A stretch of 44,639 nucleotides of DNA. Source: an uncultured Pelagibacteraceae bacterium. Lineage in GTDB: Bacteria; Pseudomonadota; Alphaproteobacteria; Pelagibacterales; Pelagibacteraceae. Of this stretch, positions 8,653 to 17,456 are shown piece after piece; position 1 is the first letter of the stretch; the number at the start of each line of letters is the position of its first letter. The stretch is taken from NCBI GenBank assembly GCA_902560075.1, contig CACEKE010000009.1:1-44639 (forward strand), in the 5' to 3' direction. The position numbers were made by a program, and so were the translations under genes. The notes beneath the pieces are model-generated. The model was not told where the DNA came from. It made no database searches and worked only from the letters and a program-made list of their open reading frames with translations.

Positions 8653-10370
8653 TGTTAAAATTTAATAAAAAGAAATTACCTAGCAGACATACATCAGTAG
8701 GACCTGATAAAGCACCACAAAGATCGTTTTATTATGCAATGGATTTAACCGAAAAAGATGTCGCCAAACCTTTTGTTGGGGTAGTTTCAACATGGAATGA
8801 AGCAGCACCATGCAATATTGCCTTAATGAGGCAGGCACAATCTGTTAAAAAAGGAGTTAAAAGCAACGGTGGAACTCCAAGAGAATTTTGTACAATTACT
8901 GTAACCGATGGAATTGCGATGGGCCATGAAGGTATGAAATCATCATTAATCTCAAGAGACGTAATTGCAGATTCAACAGAATTAACAGTAAGAGGTCATT
9001 GTTATGATGCATTAGTTGGTGTTGCAGGATGTGATAAATCGTTACCAGGTCTAATGATGGCGATGGTTAGGTTGAATGTGCCAAGCGTTTTTATTTACGG
9101 TGGATCTATTTTACCTGGAAGATTTAATGGTAAAGATGTAACCGTAGTGGATGTATTTGAAGGTGTAGGAAAATATTCTTCAGGTAAAATGTCAGCACAC
9201 GCATTAAGAAAACTTGAATTAAAAGCTTGTCCGAGTTCAGGAGCCTGTGGTGGACAATTTACAGCAAATACTATGGCATGTGTTTCAGAAGCAATTGGAT
9301 TAGCATTACCTTATTCAGCAGGAACACCAGCTCCTTATGAGCAAAGAGATAAGTACGCAATGTTAAGTGGAAAAGCTGTAATGAACTTGCTTAAGAAAAA
9401 TATCAGACCAAGAGATATAGTTACAAGAAAAGCTTTAGAAAATGCAGCTACAATAGTTGCAGCAACAGGTGGTTCAACAAATGCAGCATTACATTTACCA
9501 GCAATTGCAAATGAAGTAGGTATTAAATTTGATTTAATGGATGTTGCAAAAATTTTTAAAAAAACTCCTTATCTTGCTGATCTTAAACCAGGTGGAAGAT
9601 ATGTTGCAAAAGATATGTGGCAAGCAGGAGGAGTACCAATGTTATTAAAAACTTTAATGGATGGTGGATACATACATGGAGATTGTTTAACTGTAACTGG
9701 TAAAACAATGAGAGAAAATTTAAAAAAAGTTAAATTTAATTTAAAACAAAAGGTAATGAGAAAACATAATAATCCTTTATCTCCAGATGGAGGTGTAGTT
9801 GGATTAAAAGGAAACTTAGCACCCGAAGGTGCAATTGTTAAAGTTGCAGGTCTTAAAAAATTACAATTTACAGGAATAGCAAGATGTTTTGATACTGAGG
9901 AAGCTGCATTTAAAGCTGTTCAAAAAAAACAATACAAAGATGGCGACATCATAATTATTAGATACGAAGGACCAAGAGGTGGACCAGGTATGAGAGAAAT
10001 GCTTCAAACAACTGGAGCTATTTACGGTCAAGGAAAAGGTGAAAAAGTTGCACTTATAACTGACGGAAGGTTTTCTGGTGCTACTAGGGGCTTTTGTATC
10101 GGTCATGTAGGTCCTGAGGCCTCTATAGGCGGTCCAATAGCACTTTTACGTAATGGTGATGTAATTGATATAGATGCTAAAAAAGGAACTATTAACGTAA
10201 GATTATCAAAAAAAGAACTATCGAAAAGAAAGAAAAAATGGAAACCAAAGAAAATTAACTTTGGTAATGGTACTCTGTGGAAATATGCACAAACTGTTGG
10301 ACCTGCATATCTAGGAGCACCAACACATCCAGGAGCAAAAAACGAAGTAAAAGTTTACGCTGATATTTAA
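8652..10370 (+). CDS. ilvD: Dihydroxy-acid dehydratase
   Basis: The protein is 572 aa. It dehydrates 2,3-dihydroxy-isovalerate and 2,3-dihydroxy-3-methylvalerate to the keto acids leading to valine, leucine and isoleucine. Iron-sulfur ligand regions are visible as [16 protein letters not shown] and the signature [16 protein letters not shown]. Also present are a [15 protein letters not shown] segment and a C-terminal swivel domain. Length is normal for the shorter (about 560-580 aa) branch of the IlvD/Edd family. A family member acting on sugar acids is the main alternative, but the linkage to valS and the strong IlvD motifs favour the amino-acid role. It is coupled to its neighbours by one-base overlaps on both sides. 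Confidence 0.93.
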   Translation: MLKFNKKKLPSRHTSVGPDKAPQRSFYYAMDLTEKDVAKPFVGVVSTWNEAAPCNIALMRQAQSVKKGVKSNGGTPREFCTITVTDGIAMGHEGMKSSLISRDVIADSTELTVRGHCYDALVGVAGCDKSLPGLMMAMVRLNVPSVFIYGGSILPGRFNGKDVTVVDVFEGVGKYSSGKMSAHALRKLELKACPSSGACGGQFTANTMACVSEAIGLALPYSAGTPAPYEQRDKYAMLSGKAVMNLLKKNIRPRDIVTRKALENAATIVAATGGSTNAALHLPAIANEVGIKFDLMDVAKIFKKTPYLADLKPGGRYVAKDMWQAGGVPMLLKTLMDGGYIHGDCLTVTGKTMRENLKKVKFNLKQKVMRKHNNPLSPDGGVVGLKGNLAPEGAIVKVAGLKKLQFTGIARCFDTEEAAFKAVQKKQYKDGDIIIIRYEGPRGGPGMREMLQTTGAIYGQGKGEKVALITDGRFSGATRGFCIGHVGPEASIGGPIALLRNGDVIDIDAKKGTINVRLSKKELSKRKKKWKPKKINFGNGTLWKYAQTVGPAYLGAPTHPGAKNEVKVYADI

Positions 10371-11572
10371 TGAAAATTAGACCAGTTATTTTGTGTGGTG
10401 GAGCAGGCACTCGACTGTGGGAAGATAAAAAACACCATCAACCAAAGCAGTTTATTGACTTTGGAGGATGGAACCTGATGAAAAAAACATTAGAAAGGAT
10501 TAAAAATCCGATCTTCGATTATCCCATCATAAGCACTAATAACAAATATTTATCACAAGTAAGAAAATCTTTAAAAAATTCTAAAATAAAGAAATTTAAA
10601 ATTGTGCTTGAGCCAGCTAAAAAGAATACAGCTCCAGCAATACTTTCTTCTGCATTGATTAAAGATATTCCATTAAAACAATCTCTAATGTATTTTGCTG
10701 CAGATCATTTAATTGAAAAAACAAGTATTTTTAATAGATCAATTAAGAACAATGTAAAAAATCTAGACGATAAAAATATATTTATATTTGGGATTAAACC
10801 TACCAATCCATCAAGCGAATATGGTTACTTTTTAACAAAAAAGATTAAAAATATTAATAAAGTTTCAAAGTTTATTGAAAAACCTAATATTTTAAAAGCT
10901 AAACAGGTCATAAAGAAAAAAGGTTACTGGAATTCAGGTATGTTTTTTTTAAGGAAAGACTCGATAATTAATAATTTTAAAAAATATCAACCAAAAACTT
11001 ATAAGAGCTGTTTACTATCAGTAAATAAATCAAAATACAAAAATAATACTTATTATTTAAACAAATCGGCATTTATTAAGTCAGTTGAAAAATCTTTTGA
11101 TTATGCAATCCTTGAAAAATCAAAAAACATTAATGCTATAAAATTGGATATTCCTTGGTCTGATTTAGGATCTTGGAAAGAAATCTGTAAGATGTACGGA
11201 AGAAATAAGAAACATTATTATAAAAAGAAAAATGTGTTCCATAGACCTTGGGGTAGTTATGTTAATTTATTTAATGGTAAAGAATTCTTGATAAAAGAAC
11301 TATATGTAAAACCTAAAGGTATATTAAGTCTTCAGAAACATCATCATAGAGCTGAACACTGGGTAGTAACCCAAGGTAAACCTAAAATTACGTTAAATAA
11401 AAAATATTTTACCATGAAACCTGATGAAACTATTTTTATACCATTAGGTGCAATCCATAGAATAGAAAACCCATATAAAAAACCAGTAAAAATAATTGAA
11501 GCACAAGTAGGCTCAATTTTAAAAGAAACTGATATAGTCAGATACCAAGATGTTTATGGAAGAGTAAAATAA
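10370..11572 (+). CDS. manC: Mannose-1-phosphate guanylyltransferase / mannose-6-phosphate isomerase
   Basis: The protein is 400 aa and bifunctional. The N-terminal nucleotidyltransferase domain opens with VILCGGAGTRLW and contains PKQF and a VSKFIEKPN-type stretch; it makes GDP-mannose from GTP and mannose-1-phosphate. The C-terminal type II phosphomannose isomerase cupin domain starts at HRPWGSY and holds LSLQKHHHRAEHW and a metal-site cupin pattern. It is shorter than the usual ~470 aa, mainly in the linker and middle region. The canonical RLWPxSR is altered to RLWEDKK. GDP-mannose would feed surface polysaccharide or lipid glycosylation. Its start overlaps the ilvD stop, and its stop abuts the convergent kinase gene with no base between. 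Confidence 0.88.
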   Translation: MKIRPVILCGGAGTRLWEDKKHHQPKQFIDFGGWNLMKKTLERIKNPIFDYPIISTNNKYLSQVRKSLKNSKIKKFKIVLEPAKKNTAPAILSSALIKDIPLKQSLMYFAADHLIEKTSIFNRSIKNNVKNLDDKNIFIFGIKPTNPSSEYGYFLTKKIKNINKVSKFIEKPNILKAKQVIKKKGYWNSGMFFLRKDSIINNFKKYQPKTYKSCLLSVNKSKYKNNTYYLNKSAFIKSVEKSFDYAILEKSKNINAIKLDIPWSDLGSWKEICKMYGRNKKHYYKKKNVFHRPWGSYVNLFNGKEFLIKELYVKPKGILSLQKHHHRAEHWVVTQGKPKITLNKKYFTMKPDETIFIPLGAIHRIENPYKKPVKIIEAQVGSILKETDIVRYQDVYGRVK

Positions 11573-11581
11573 TTATTTTAC
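11564..11581. other. 18-bp perfect palindrome containing both convergent stop codons
   Basis: GTAAAATAATTATTTTAC at 11564-11581 is its own reverse complement. Read on either strand it encodes Val-Lys-stop, so manC (plus) and the lipid kinase gene (minus) both end in VK with their TAA codons back to back. It may serve as a weak bidirectional end signal, but it has no GC stem. Confidence 0.8.
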
Positions 11582-12457
11582 AAGAAAATTCACTTTTTTA
11601 TTTGATAGATTTAAATGAATTTTTTTATGTGATCCAAAATTATCTCCATCAATTTGAACAGGCATCAAATCATTTCCATCAATTGTAATGTTTTGTGCAT
11701 AAGTAGTAATAACATTTTTATTTTTACTTAAATCACCATTAAGAATTATTAAAAATATTGAATATAATAAACTAATCCTAGTCAAATCTTTAAATATATA
11801 GGTGACTAATTTATCTTCAAAAATATTTGTTTTATTTATTTTATGATGTCCAGCGTAATATTTGGTATTTGAAGATAATATCCAGTCTGCTTGATAAAAT
11901 TGATCATCAAAAGTGACATTTAATTTTTTATTATTCATAAACAAGAAATATTGAAAACCTTTGATACCAAATATAATTTTACCTAGAAACTTTTTAATTT
12001 TTGAATTAATTGAATGAACAATTTTTGCATCCCATCCTATACCAGCCATTAAAAAGAAATAATTCTCGTTAATTTTTACAAGATTAGAGGATTTATAATT
12101 ATTAGAAACCAATATATTGACTATATCATCAACTTTTTTATTCATTGATAATTCAGCTTGAAGCAAATTAGCAGTACCAGCAGGAATATAACCTATGGCA
12201 AAATCGTCTTTAAAATTAAAATTATTTTTAATTAATTCATTAATTGCAAAAGAAACTGAACCATCACCACCAGCTACTATTAGTCGATCATAATTTTTTT
12301 GATTAAAATTTTTGAAAATTTTCTTAGCTTGATTTATTGTTTTAGTCTCAAAGTAGTCTACAGAAATATTCTCTTTTAACTTAGATAAAATCCTATTTAT
12401 GAATTTATATTTTCTTCCAGAGGAAGAATTCAAATTATAAATCAAACAACATAACAT
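11573..12457 (-). CDS. Diacylglycerol kinase-family lipid kinase (DgkB/YegS-like)
   Basis: The protein is 294 aa. The N-terminal DAGK catalytic domain has the nucleotide-binding motif VAGGDGSVSFAINEL (GGDG at residues 63-66; the usual T is S here), followed by GYIPAGTANLL and a C-terminal beta-rich half containing MAGIGWDAKIV. Such enzymes phosphorylate diacylglycerol or related lipids to phosphatidic acid at the inner membrane. It is transcribed away from plcP, which would release diacylglycerol, across a 98-base spacer with Pho-box-like repeats. A role in recycling PlcP-made diacylglycerol is therefore attractive but is an inference. Sphingosine/ceramide kinase-like activity cannot be excluded. 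An AAGGA site precedes its ATG. Its stop abuts manC. Confidence 0.82.
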   Translation of the reverse strand: MLCCLIYNLNSSSGRKYKFINRILSKLKENISVDYFETKTINQAKKIFKNFNQKNYDRLIVAGGDGSVSFAINELIKNNFNFKDDFAIGYIPAGTANLLQAELSMNKKVDDIVNILVSNNYKSSNLVKINENYFFLMAGIGWDAKIVHSINSKIKKFLGKIIFGIKGFQYFLFMNNKKLNVTFDDQFYQADWILSSNTKYYAGHHKINKTNIFEDKLVTYIFKDLTRISLLYSIFLIILNGDLSKNKNVITTYAQNITIDGNDLMPVQIDGDNFGSHKKIHLNLSNKKVNFLVK

Positions 12458-12476
12458 AATTAATCCTTAAAAAATT

Positions 12477-12494
12477 TTTAACAAATTTGTAACA
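12477..12494 (+). promoter_or_regulatory. Pho-box-like direct repeat upstream of plcP
   Basis: TTTAACA (12477-12483), four bases, then TGTAACA (12488-12494) repeat with the 11-bp period of a PhoB site. The same pair in the same order and spacing occurs before pstS. A weak -10-like TACATG begins 18 bp after the second half-site (12513), the same offset as at pstS. The site is 61 bases before the plcP start. Confidence 0.6.
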
Positions 12495-12523
12495 TTTAAA
12501 TGAAATAAGAAATACATGATTCG

Positions 12524-12530
12524 TGTTACA
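12524..12530 (-). promoter_or_regulatory. Single Pho half-site facing the lipid kinase gene
   Basis: Read on the minus strand, CTGTAACA covers 12531-12524, matching the plcP/pstS half-site but pointing toward the lipid kinase gene. No good second half-site lies 11 bp further on. This is a weak call. Confidence 0.3.
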
Positions 12531-12555
12531 GTTGTATTAAAATATAGGTTTTTAA

Positions 12556-13368
12556 ATGCCTAATTTACTTAAATATAAAAGTATATTTATTTCTGATGTT
12601 CATTTAGGTACCAAGGGTTGTCAGGCAAAAAAACTTTTAGAGTTTTTTAAAAACTCAAGATCCGAAAATCTTTATCTTGTAGGGGACATTATAGATATCT
12701 GGGAAATGCAAAAAAGCTTTTTTTGGCCTCAAGAACATAATGATGTAATCCAAAAAATTTTAAGAAAAGCTAGGCATGGTACTAAAGTTTTCTACATTAT
12801 GGGTAATCATGACGAAATGTTAAGAAAATTTATTCCAATGCATTTTGGTGACATCCATATGGTTAATAGAGTTATTCATGAAACAAATGCAGGAAAAAAA
12901 TATGTTGTTGTTCATGGTGATGCTTGGGATGGTGTTATGAAACATGCTAAATGGTTATCTAAACTTGGATCAATAGCCTATAATTTACTATTAAAATTAA
13001 ATGTAATAATTAATTTTTTTAGAAGATTGAGAGGAAAAGAATATTGGTCTCTTGCAAAATTTTTAAAGTATAAAGTCAAAAATGCAGTTAAATATATTGG
13101 TGAATATGAAAAAACACTTTCAGATTATGCAAAAAGAAAAAAATTTGATGGAATTATTTGTGGCCACATCCATCATGCTGAGGATAGAGATTTTAATGGG
13201 GTCAATTATTTAAATTGTGGAGACTGGGTTGAGTCCTGCACTGCATTAGCCGAAAATTATGATGGTAGTTTTGAAATATTATATTGGGACAAAATAAGAG
13301 AACAATATTTAGACGATAAAGAAAAAATTGAACCAATTAAAACTGAAGAATTAAAAAAAGCTTCATAA
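12556..13368 (+). CDS. plcP: PlcP-type phospholipase C (calcineurin-like metallophosphoesterase)
   Basis: The protein is 270 aa. It has all metallophosphoesterase motifs: DVH (D14, H16), GDIID (D44, D47), GNHD (83-86), VHGD (H120) and GHIHH (H204, H206). By sequence alone it resembles LpxH (UDP-2,3-diacylglucosamine hydrolase). However, gene context is that of PlcP: directly followed by an Agt-type glycosyltransferase, preceded by a Pho-box-like repeat and next to phoR/pst/phoB. PlcP enzymes of rhizobia and marine bacteria cleave the head group from phosphatidylglycerol/ethanolamine/choline under phosphate starvation. This leaves diacylglycerol for glycolipid synthesis and frees phosphate. 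Three bases separate it from the next gene, so co-expression is nearly certain. The PlcP assignment is family knowledge plus context. Confidence 0.82.
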   Translation: MPNLLKYKSIFISDVHLGTKGCQAKKLLEFFKNSRSENLYLVGDIIDIWEMQKSFFWPQEHNDVIQKILRKARHGTKVFYIMGNHDEMLRKFIPMHFGDIHMVNRVIHETNAGKKYVVVHGDAWDGVMKHAKWLSKLGSIAYNLLLKLNVIINFFRRLRGKEYWSLAKFLKYKVKNAVKYIGEYEKTLSDYAKRKKFDGIICGHIHHAEDRDFNGVNYLNCGDWVESCTALAENYDGSFEILYWDKIREQYLDDKEKIEPIKTEELKKAS

Positions 13369-13371
13369 TTA

Positions 13372-14379
13372 ATGAAAATTTTAATTGCTACAGATGCATA
13401 TTTTCCCCAAGTAAATGGTGTTGTAAGAACCTTACATGAAACAGGCAATATATTAAAAGAACAAGGTCATAGAATAGAATATATTACACCTGACTTATTT
13501 TTTACTTTTCCGATGCCGAAATATAATGAAATTAGGTTGTCTATAAATGTATGGCCCAGAGTTGGTAGTTTAATAAAGAAAATCAATCCAGATGCAATTC
13601 ATATCGCTACCGAAGGCCCGATAGGCACTATGGCAAGAAGATATTGTTTAAAAAATAATCTAAAGTTTACTACGAGTTTCCATACAAGATTTGATAAATA
13701 TCTAAAACTTTACTTTCCTATTATACCAGCAAAATGGGCTGAAAAATTCTTAGCAAATTTTCATAATAAGGCTGAGAGAATTTTAGTAACTACAGAGTCT
13801 ATGAGAAAAGAATTAATCGATATAGGTATAGATGACAATAAAATGATTACTTGGACTAGAGGAGGAAATCATGGAGCTTTTAAGAACCCTAAAAAAATTG
13901 ATTTACCTCATAAAAGACCTATTTGGATTTATGTTGGAAGAGTTGCAGTTGAAAAAAACATAAGAGCTTTCTTAGAATGTGATTTAGAAGGTACAAAGAT
14001 AATTATAGGAAAAGGACCTGATTTAAAAAAATTGAAAAAAGAATTCCCTAAAGATATTTTTTTAGGAGAAAAAACAAATGGTGAATTAGCATCACATTTT
14101 GCATCCTCTGATGTTTTTGTTTTCCCAAGTAAAACAGATACATTTGGAATTGTAGTTACAGAAGCTTTAAATTGTGGAACACCTGTTGCTGCGTATCCTG
14201 TTCCAGGTCCTAAAGATATATTTGAAGGATCCAAAATAAATTGTTTAGATGATGATCTTAAAGTATCAGCACATAAAGCTTTGAAAGTTAATAGAAATGA
14301 TTGTCTTGAATTTGCAAAAAAATTCACTTGGGAAGAAACAGCAAAAATATTTTTTAACAATATTTCACCAAATCATTAG
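13372..14379 (+). CDS. agt: Agt-type diacylglycerol glycosyltransferase (GT4)
   Basis: The protein is 335 aa, a GT-B fold glycosyltransferase. The N-terminal acceptor domain starts with ATDAYFPQVNGVVRTLHE. The donor domain has YVGRVAVEKNI, a GKGPDLKKLKKEFP stretch, and the family-4 E-x7-E motif present as D256-x7-E264 in TDTFGIVVTEA. In alphaproteobacteria such proteins next to plcP transfer glucose or glucuronic acid (or related sugars) to diacylglycerol, making phosphorus-free membrane lipids. Alternatives are a mannosyl- or sulfoquinovosyltransferase, which share this fold; the sugar donor cannot be read from sequence. Tight linkage to plcP (3-base gap) and location in a Pho region favour the lipid-remodelling role. 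Confidence 0.82.
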   Translation: MKILIATDAYFPQVNGVVRTLHETGNILKEQGHRIEYITPDLFFTFPMPKYNEIRLSINVWPRVGSLIKKINPDAIHIATEGPIGTMARRYCLKNNLKFTTSFHTRFDKYLKLYFPIIPAKWAEKFLANFHNKAERILVTTESMRKELIDIGIDDNKMITWTRGGNHGAFKNPKKIDLPHKRPIWIYVGRVAVEKNIRAFLECDLEGTKIIIGKGPDLKKLKKEFPKDIFLGEKTNGELASHFASSDVFVFPSKTDTFGIVVTEALNCGTPVAAYPVPGPKDIFEGSKINCLDDDLKVSAHKALKVNRNDCLEFAKKFTWEETAKIFFNNISPNH

Positions 14380-14444
14380 TTAATTTTTCCTTAATTTATT
14401 TGCATTAAAAAGTGTAATGATGCAAAATTAAGCCATCTAAATTT

Positions 14445-15587
14445 ATGGAATATTTCGTCATTCTACTTATAGTTGTGATAGTTTATCTTCTCTATTTACT
14501 TAATCAAAAAAAAAATAAATCAATAAATACCGCTACAATAGTTAATAAAAGAGAAGAAAAAACAAAAAGAGTAATTATTGATGAGCTTGAAGATCAATTT
14601 TTTGCATTAAATAAATTTAACATAATTAAATATGCCAATCCAAGTGCATTAAAAAGATTTGGAAGTAATTCAATTGATAAAAACATATCTTCTATAATTC
14701 GAAAACCAGAATTAATAGAAAATATTGAAAAAGCTATCGTAGAAAATAAAACAAAAAATATCGATGTTGAAATAGACCTCCCATCATATCAATTCTATAA
14801 AATTTATATTATTCCTGGCCCAACTCATTTGTTTACTGAACCAGACTCTGTTGTGTTATTTTTAAAAGATTTTACTGAAATTACAAAAGCACAAAAATTT
14901 AAAACTGATTTTGTAGCAAATGTAAGCCATGAATTAAGAACACCTTTAATGGCAATCAAAGGATCACTAGAAACAATTGAGGGCCCAGCGTCTGATGATG
15001 AAAAGGCTAAAAAAAAATTTATGAAAATTTTATCTGAACAATCAACAAGGATGGAAAGTTTAATTAATGATCTATTAATTCTTACACGGATTGAACTTGA
15101 TGAACATATAAGACCTACTTCAATAGTAAATATTAATGAACTCTTTGAAACTATTATTAGTAATTTTGAAATTGTTTTAAAAAAGAAAAATATAACTGTT
15201 AAAAATCAATTAACAAATACATCAATTGTTATAGGTGATGAAAAAAGATTAAATACAGTTTTTTCTAATCTTTTGGATAATTCAATAAAATATTCTCCAG
15301 AAAATAAAAATATATATATTTCTAAAAATGAAAATAGTAACAAACTATTAGAAAAGAATATAATGATTAGTATTAAAGATGAAGGTTATGGCATTCCACA
15401 TGAACACATTTCGCGTGTTACAGAAAGATTTTACAGGGTTGACACAGAACAAAGTAATAAAGTTGGTGGAACTGGTTTAGGATTAGCTATTGTTAAACAC
15501 ATAATTACTCAACACAGAGGTGATTTTGAGATTCTTTCAGAGGTTGGTAAAGGTACTGAAATTAAAATATATTTGCCTTCGAAATAA
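14445..15587 (+). CDS. phoR: Phosphate regulon sensor histidine kinase
   Basis: The protein is 380 aa. One N-terminal membrane helix (residues about 3-20) precedes a PAS-like domain (about 45-145). Then come the dimerisation/phosphoacceptor domain with NVSHELRTPL (H162) and the ATPase domain with N box LLDNSIKYSP, G1 DEGYGIP and G2 GGTGLGLAIV. It has no periplasmic sensor domain, like PhoR. It should phosphorylate PhoB (21637-22320) when phosphate is low, with PhoU and PstSCAB relaying the phosphate signal. The intergenic region before it holds one TGTAATG half-site (14413-14419) and a TTGCAT/ATGCAA inverted pair (14400-14425), neither convincing as an operator. Name rests on context plus domain layout. 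Confidence 0.9.
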   Translation: MEYFVILLIVVIVYLLYLLNQKKNKSINTATIVNKREEKTKRVIIDELEDQFFALNKFNIIKYANPSALKRFGSNSIDKNISSIIRKPELIENIEKAIVENKTKNIDVEIDLPSYQFYKIYIIPGPTHLFTEPDSVVLFLKDFTEITKAQKFKTDFVANVSHELRTPLMAIKGSLETIEGPASDDEKAKKKFMKILSEQSTRMESLINDLLILTRIELDEHIRPTSIVNINELFETIISNFEIVLKKKNITVKNQLTNTSIVIGDEKRLNTVFSNLLDNSIKYSPENKNIYISKNENSNKLLEKNIMISIKDEGYGIPHEHISRVTERFYRVDTEQSNKVGGTGLGLAIVKHIITQHRGDFEILSEVGKGTEIKIYLPSK

Positions 15588-15620
15588 AAATTTAAAAAAA
15601 ACTTCATTTTACAACCCTTA

Positions 15621-15649
15621 TTTGAGAAAACTTTAACATTTCTTTGATT
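15621..15649 (+). promoter_or_regulatory. Degenerate Pho-box-like repeat before the unknown exported protein
   Basis: TTTGAGA (15621), TTTAACA (15632) and TTTGATT (15643) start exactly 11 bp apart. A TATAGA -10-like hexamer at 15658 lies 19 bp after the second unit, close to the offset at pstS. The first and third units diverge from TGTAACA, so this is tentative. Confidence 0.3.
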
Positions 15650-15682
15650 GATTCGTGTATAGATTTTATTTAAGTTTTTATA

Positions 15683-16291
15683 ATGTTTAAAATACTCAAA
15701 AATATTTTAATATTTTTTTATTTAATCTTGTTTTTCATAACTAGTGTATATTCAAAAGACCTTTCTACTCTTTTACGTACTCAGCAATTAACAGTTTTTG
15801 ACATAGGTATTTTTAGATTAGAAGAGGACTTAAAGAGTTCTTATCCTGCTGTAAAGAAACATAAAGATGTGCCTTATGAAGATATATATATGGATGTTGT
15901 CAGTTCCTATTGGAGAAATACAGTAGATTTAATTGTTTCAATCCCAGTAAATGAAAATTTAAAAAAAGAGAATTATATGTCAGACTCATTTAGATGTAGA
16001 AATATATTTAATTCAGTAAGAGATCATTTGTTGAGAAACGAAAATTTAAGTAATTATAGGTTTACTATGGCAACTAGTTATTTAACATCTGTTTTTTCTA
16101 CTCCAAGCACATGGCCAAGATGGCGATACGATCAAAGCGTCTTAGAAGAATTAGTTAATTTAGTGAAACTTGAAGTTATTTTGAGACCTACAACTGAGCT
16201 TGCTTTTAAAGATAAAGTTAACCCTGTTTCTTGTAAAGGTGGTTTAGAAACAGAAAATGACGATATTATAATCTCAATGAAATACAACTAA
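15683..16291 (+). CDS. Unknown exported protein in the phosphate cluster
   Basis: The protein is 202 aa and I do not recognise a family. The first ~24 residues are a signal peptide or N-terminal anchor (FKILKNILIFFYLILFF then a small-residue region). The remainder is a soluble, probably helical-plus-strand domain. It has two cysteines, in SFRCRN (about residue 110) and VSCKGG (about 184), which could form a disulfide in the periplasm. Aromatic-rich TWPRWRYDQS lies between them. It sits alone between phoR and pstS with 95- and 109-base spacers and probably its own promoter. Context suggests a phosphate-starvation periplasmic protein, but no enzyme motif is visible and I assign no function. Confidence 0.75.
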   Translation: MFKILKNILIFFYLILFFITSVYSKDLSTLLRTQQLTVFDIGIFRLEEDLKSSYPAVKKHKDVPYEDIYMDVVSSYWRNTVDLIVSIPVNENLKKENYMSDSFRCRNIFNSVRDHLLRNENLSNYRFTMATSYLTSVFSTPSTWPRWRYDQSVLEELVNLVKLEVILRPTTELAFKDKVNPVSCKGGLETENDDIIISMKYN

Positions 16292-16302
16292 AAAGTTATC
16301 TT

Positions 16303-16331
16303 TTTAACAAAAGTGTAACAATTCTGTAATA
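16303..16331 (+). promoter_or_regulatory. Pho box upstream of pstS, three 11-bp units
   Basis: TTTAACA (16303-16309), TGTAACA (16314-16320) and TGTAATA (16325-16331) are direct repeats in exact 11-bp phase with 4-bp spacers. This is the geometry of PhoB binding sites (E. coli CTGTCAT units every 11 bp). TATACG at 16350 is a reasonable -10, 18 bp after the last unit. The expected transcript would start near 16360, about 40 bases before the pstS ATG. Confidence 0.75.
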
Positions 16332-16400
16332 TTAAAGATTCAATTAATTTATACGAGTCATTCATCTTTATATTAATTAATAACGAAAGGATTAAAGATA

Positions 16401-17432
16401 ATGAAAAAACTAACTATAGTTATCGCTTCTTTAGTTGCTTTATCAATAGCAACTGTTGCTCAAGCAAGAGATCAAATTAAGATAGTTGGTTCTTCTACGG
16501 TATTCCCTTACGCAACAGTTGTTGCTGAAAGATTTGGTGGTTCAGGATTTAAAACTCCTGTGATCGAGTCTACTGGTACTGGTGGTGGAGCTAAACTATT
16601 CTGTGCTGGTGTAGGTGAACAACATCCAGATATTACAAATGCATCAAGAGCTATGAAAGATAAAGAAAAAGCTTTATGTAAGAAAAATGGTGTTAATGAT
16701 ATCGTTGAAATCGTAATTGGTAACGATGGTATTACATTAGCTTACAGCAAAGATGCAAAACCAGTAAACTTTACTAAAGAACAATTATATTTAGCACTTG
16801 CTGCTCATACAGTTGTTGATGGTAAATTAGTTCCAAATATTTATAAAACTTGGGACCAAATTGACCCTAGCTTACCAAAACAAAAAATTTCAGTGATGAT
16901 CCCACCAGGAACATCAGGAACTAGAGATGCTTGGAATTCTTTAGTAATGAAAAAAGGTATGACTAAAGAAGCTAAAGCTCTTTATAAAGCTGGTTTTGAA
17001 GCTGGAAATAAAAAATACAAAAAACCTCAAAAACTTTACAGAGAAGATGGTGCTGCTATTGAAGTTGGAGAAAACGATAGTTTAATCATCCAAAAGTTAA
17101 CTCAAGATAAAGAAATGTTTGGTTTCTTTGGTTTCAGTTATTTCTTAGCTGCAAAAGATAAATTGCAAGCAGCAAGTATTGATGGTGGACAACCGTCATT
17201 AAAGTCTATTCAAGACTACAGTTATGCTGTTGCTAGACCTTTATTCTTCTACGTGAAAAAAGCACACGTTGGAGTAATTCCAGGCTTACATGAGTTTGTG
17301 AAAGAATTCACAACTAAGAAAGCTATTGGAAAAGGTGGTTACTTAGCAGACATTGGTTTAGTGCCATTAGACTCTAAGTTGTATAAAACAACTAGAACTA
17401 ATGCTACAAAGCTAGTTGCTATGGGTAATTAA
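16401..17432 (+). CDS. pstS: Phosphate-binding periplasmic protein
   Basis: The protein is 343 aa with a clear signal peptide (MKKLTIVIASLVALSIATVA, cleaved near AQA-RDQ). Phosphate-site motifs are IVGSSTVFPYATVVAE near the mature N-terminus, ESTGTGGGAKLFC and PPGTSGTRDAWNS. It binds inorganic phosphate with high affinity and delivers it to PstCA. An AAAGGATT ribosome site precedes the ATG. A three-unit Pho box lies upstream and a strong intrinsic terminator downstream, so it can be expressed well above the rest of the operon. It is of the long alphaproteobacterial type. Confidence 0.96.
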   Translation: MKKLTIVIASLVALSIATVAQARDQIKIVGSSTVFPYATVVAERFGGSGFKTPVIESTGTGGGAKLFCAGVGEQHPDITNASRAMKDKEKALCKKNGVNDIVEIVIGNDGITLAYSKDAKPVNFTKEQLYLALAAHTVVDGKLVPNIYKTWDQIDPSLPKQKISVMIPPGTSGTRDAWNSLVMKKGMTKEAKALYKAGFEAGNKKYKKPQKLYREDGAAIEVGENDSLIIQKLTQDKEMFGFFGFSYFLAAKDKLQAASIDGGQPSLKSIQDYSYAVARPLFFYVKKAHVGVIPGLHEFVKEFTTKKAIGKGGYLADIGLVPLDSKLYKTTRTNATKLVAMGN

Positions 17433-17456
17433 TTATTCCTCAGTTAACAAATGATT

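Noticed and set aside
12556..13368. LpxH (UDP-2,3-diacylglucosamine hydrolase) as the name of the metallophosphoesterase
   Set aside because: Fold and motifs fit both, but the following Agt-type gene, the Pho-like repeat and the pst/pho neighbourhood fit PlcP; no other lipid A gene is nearby.
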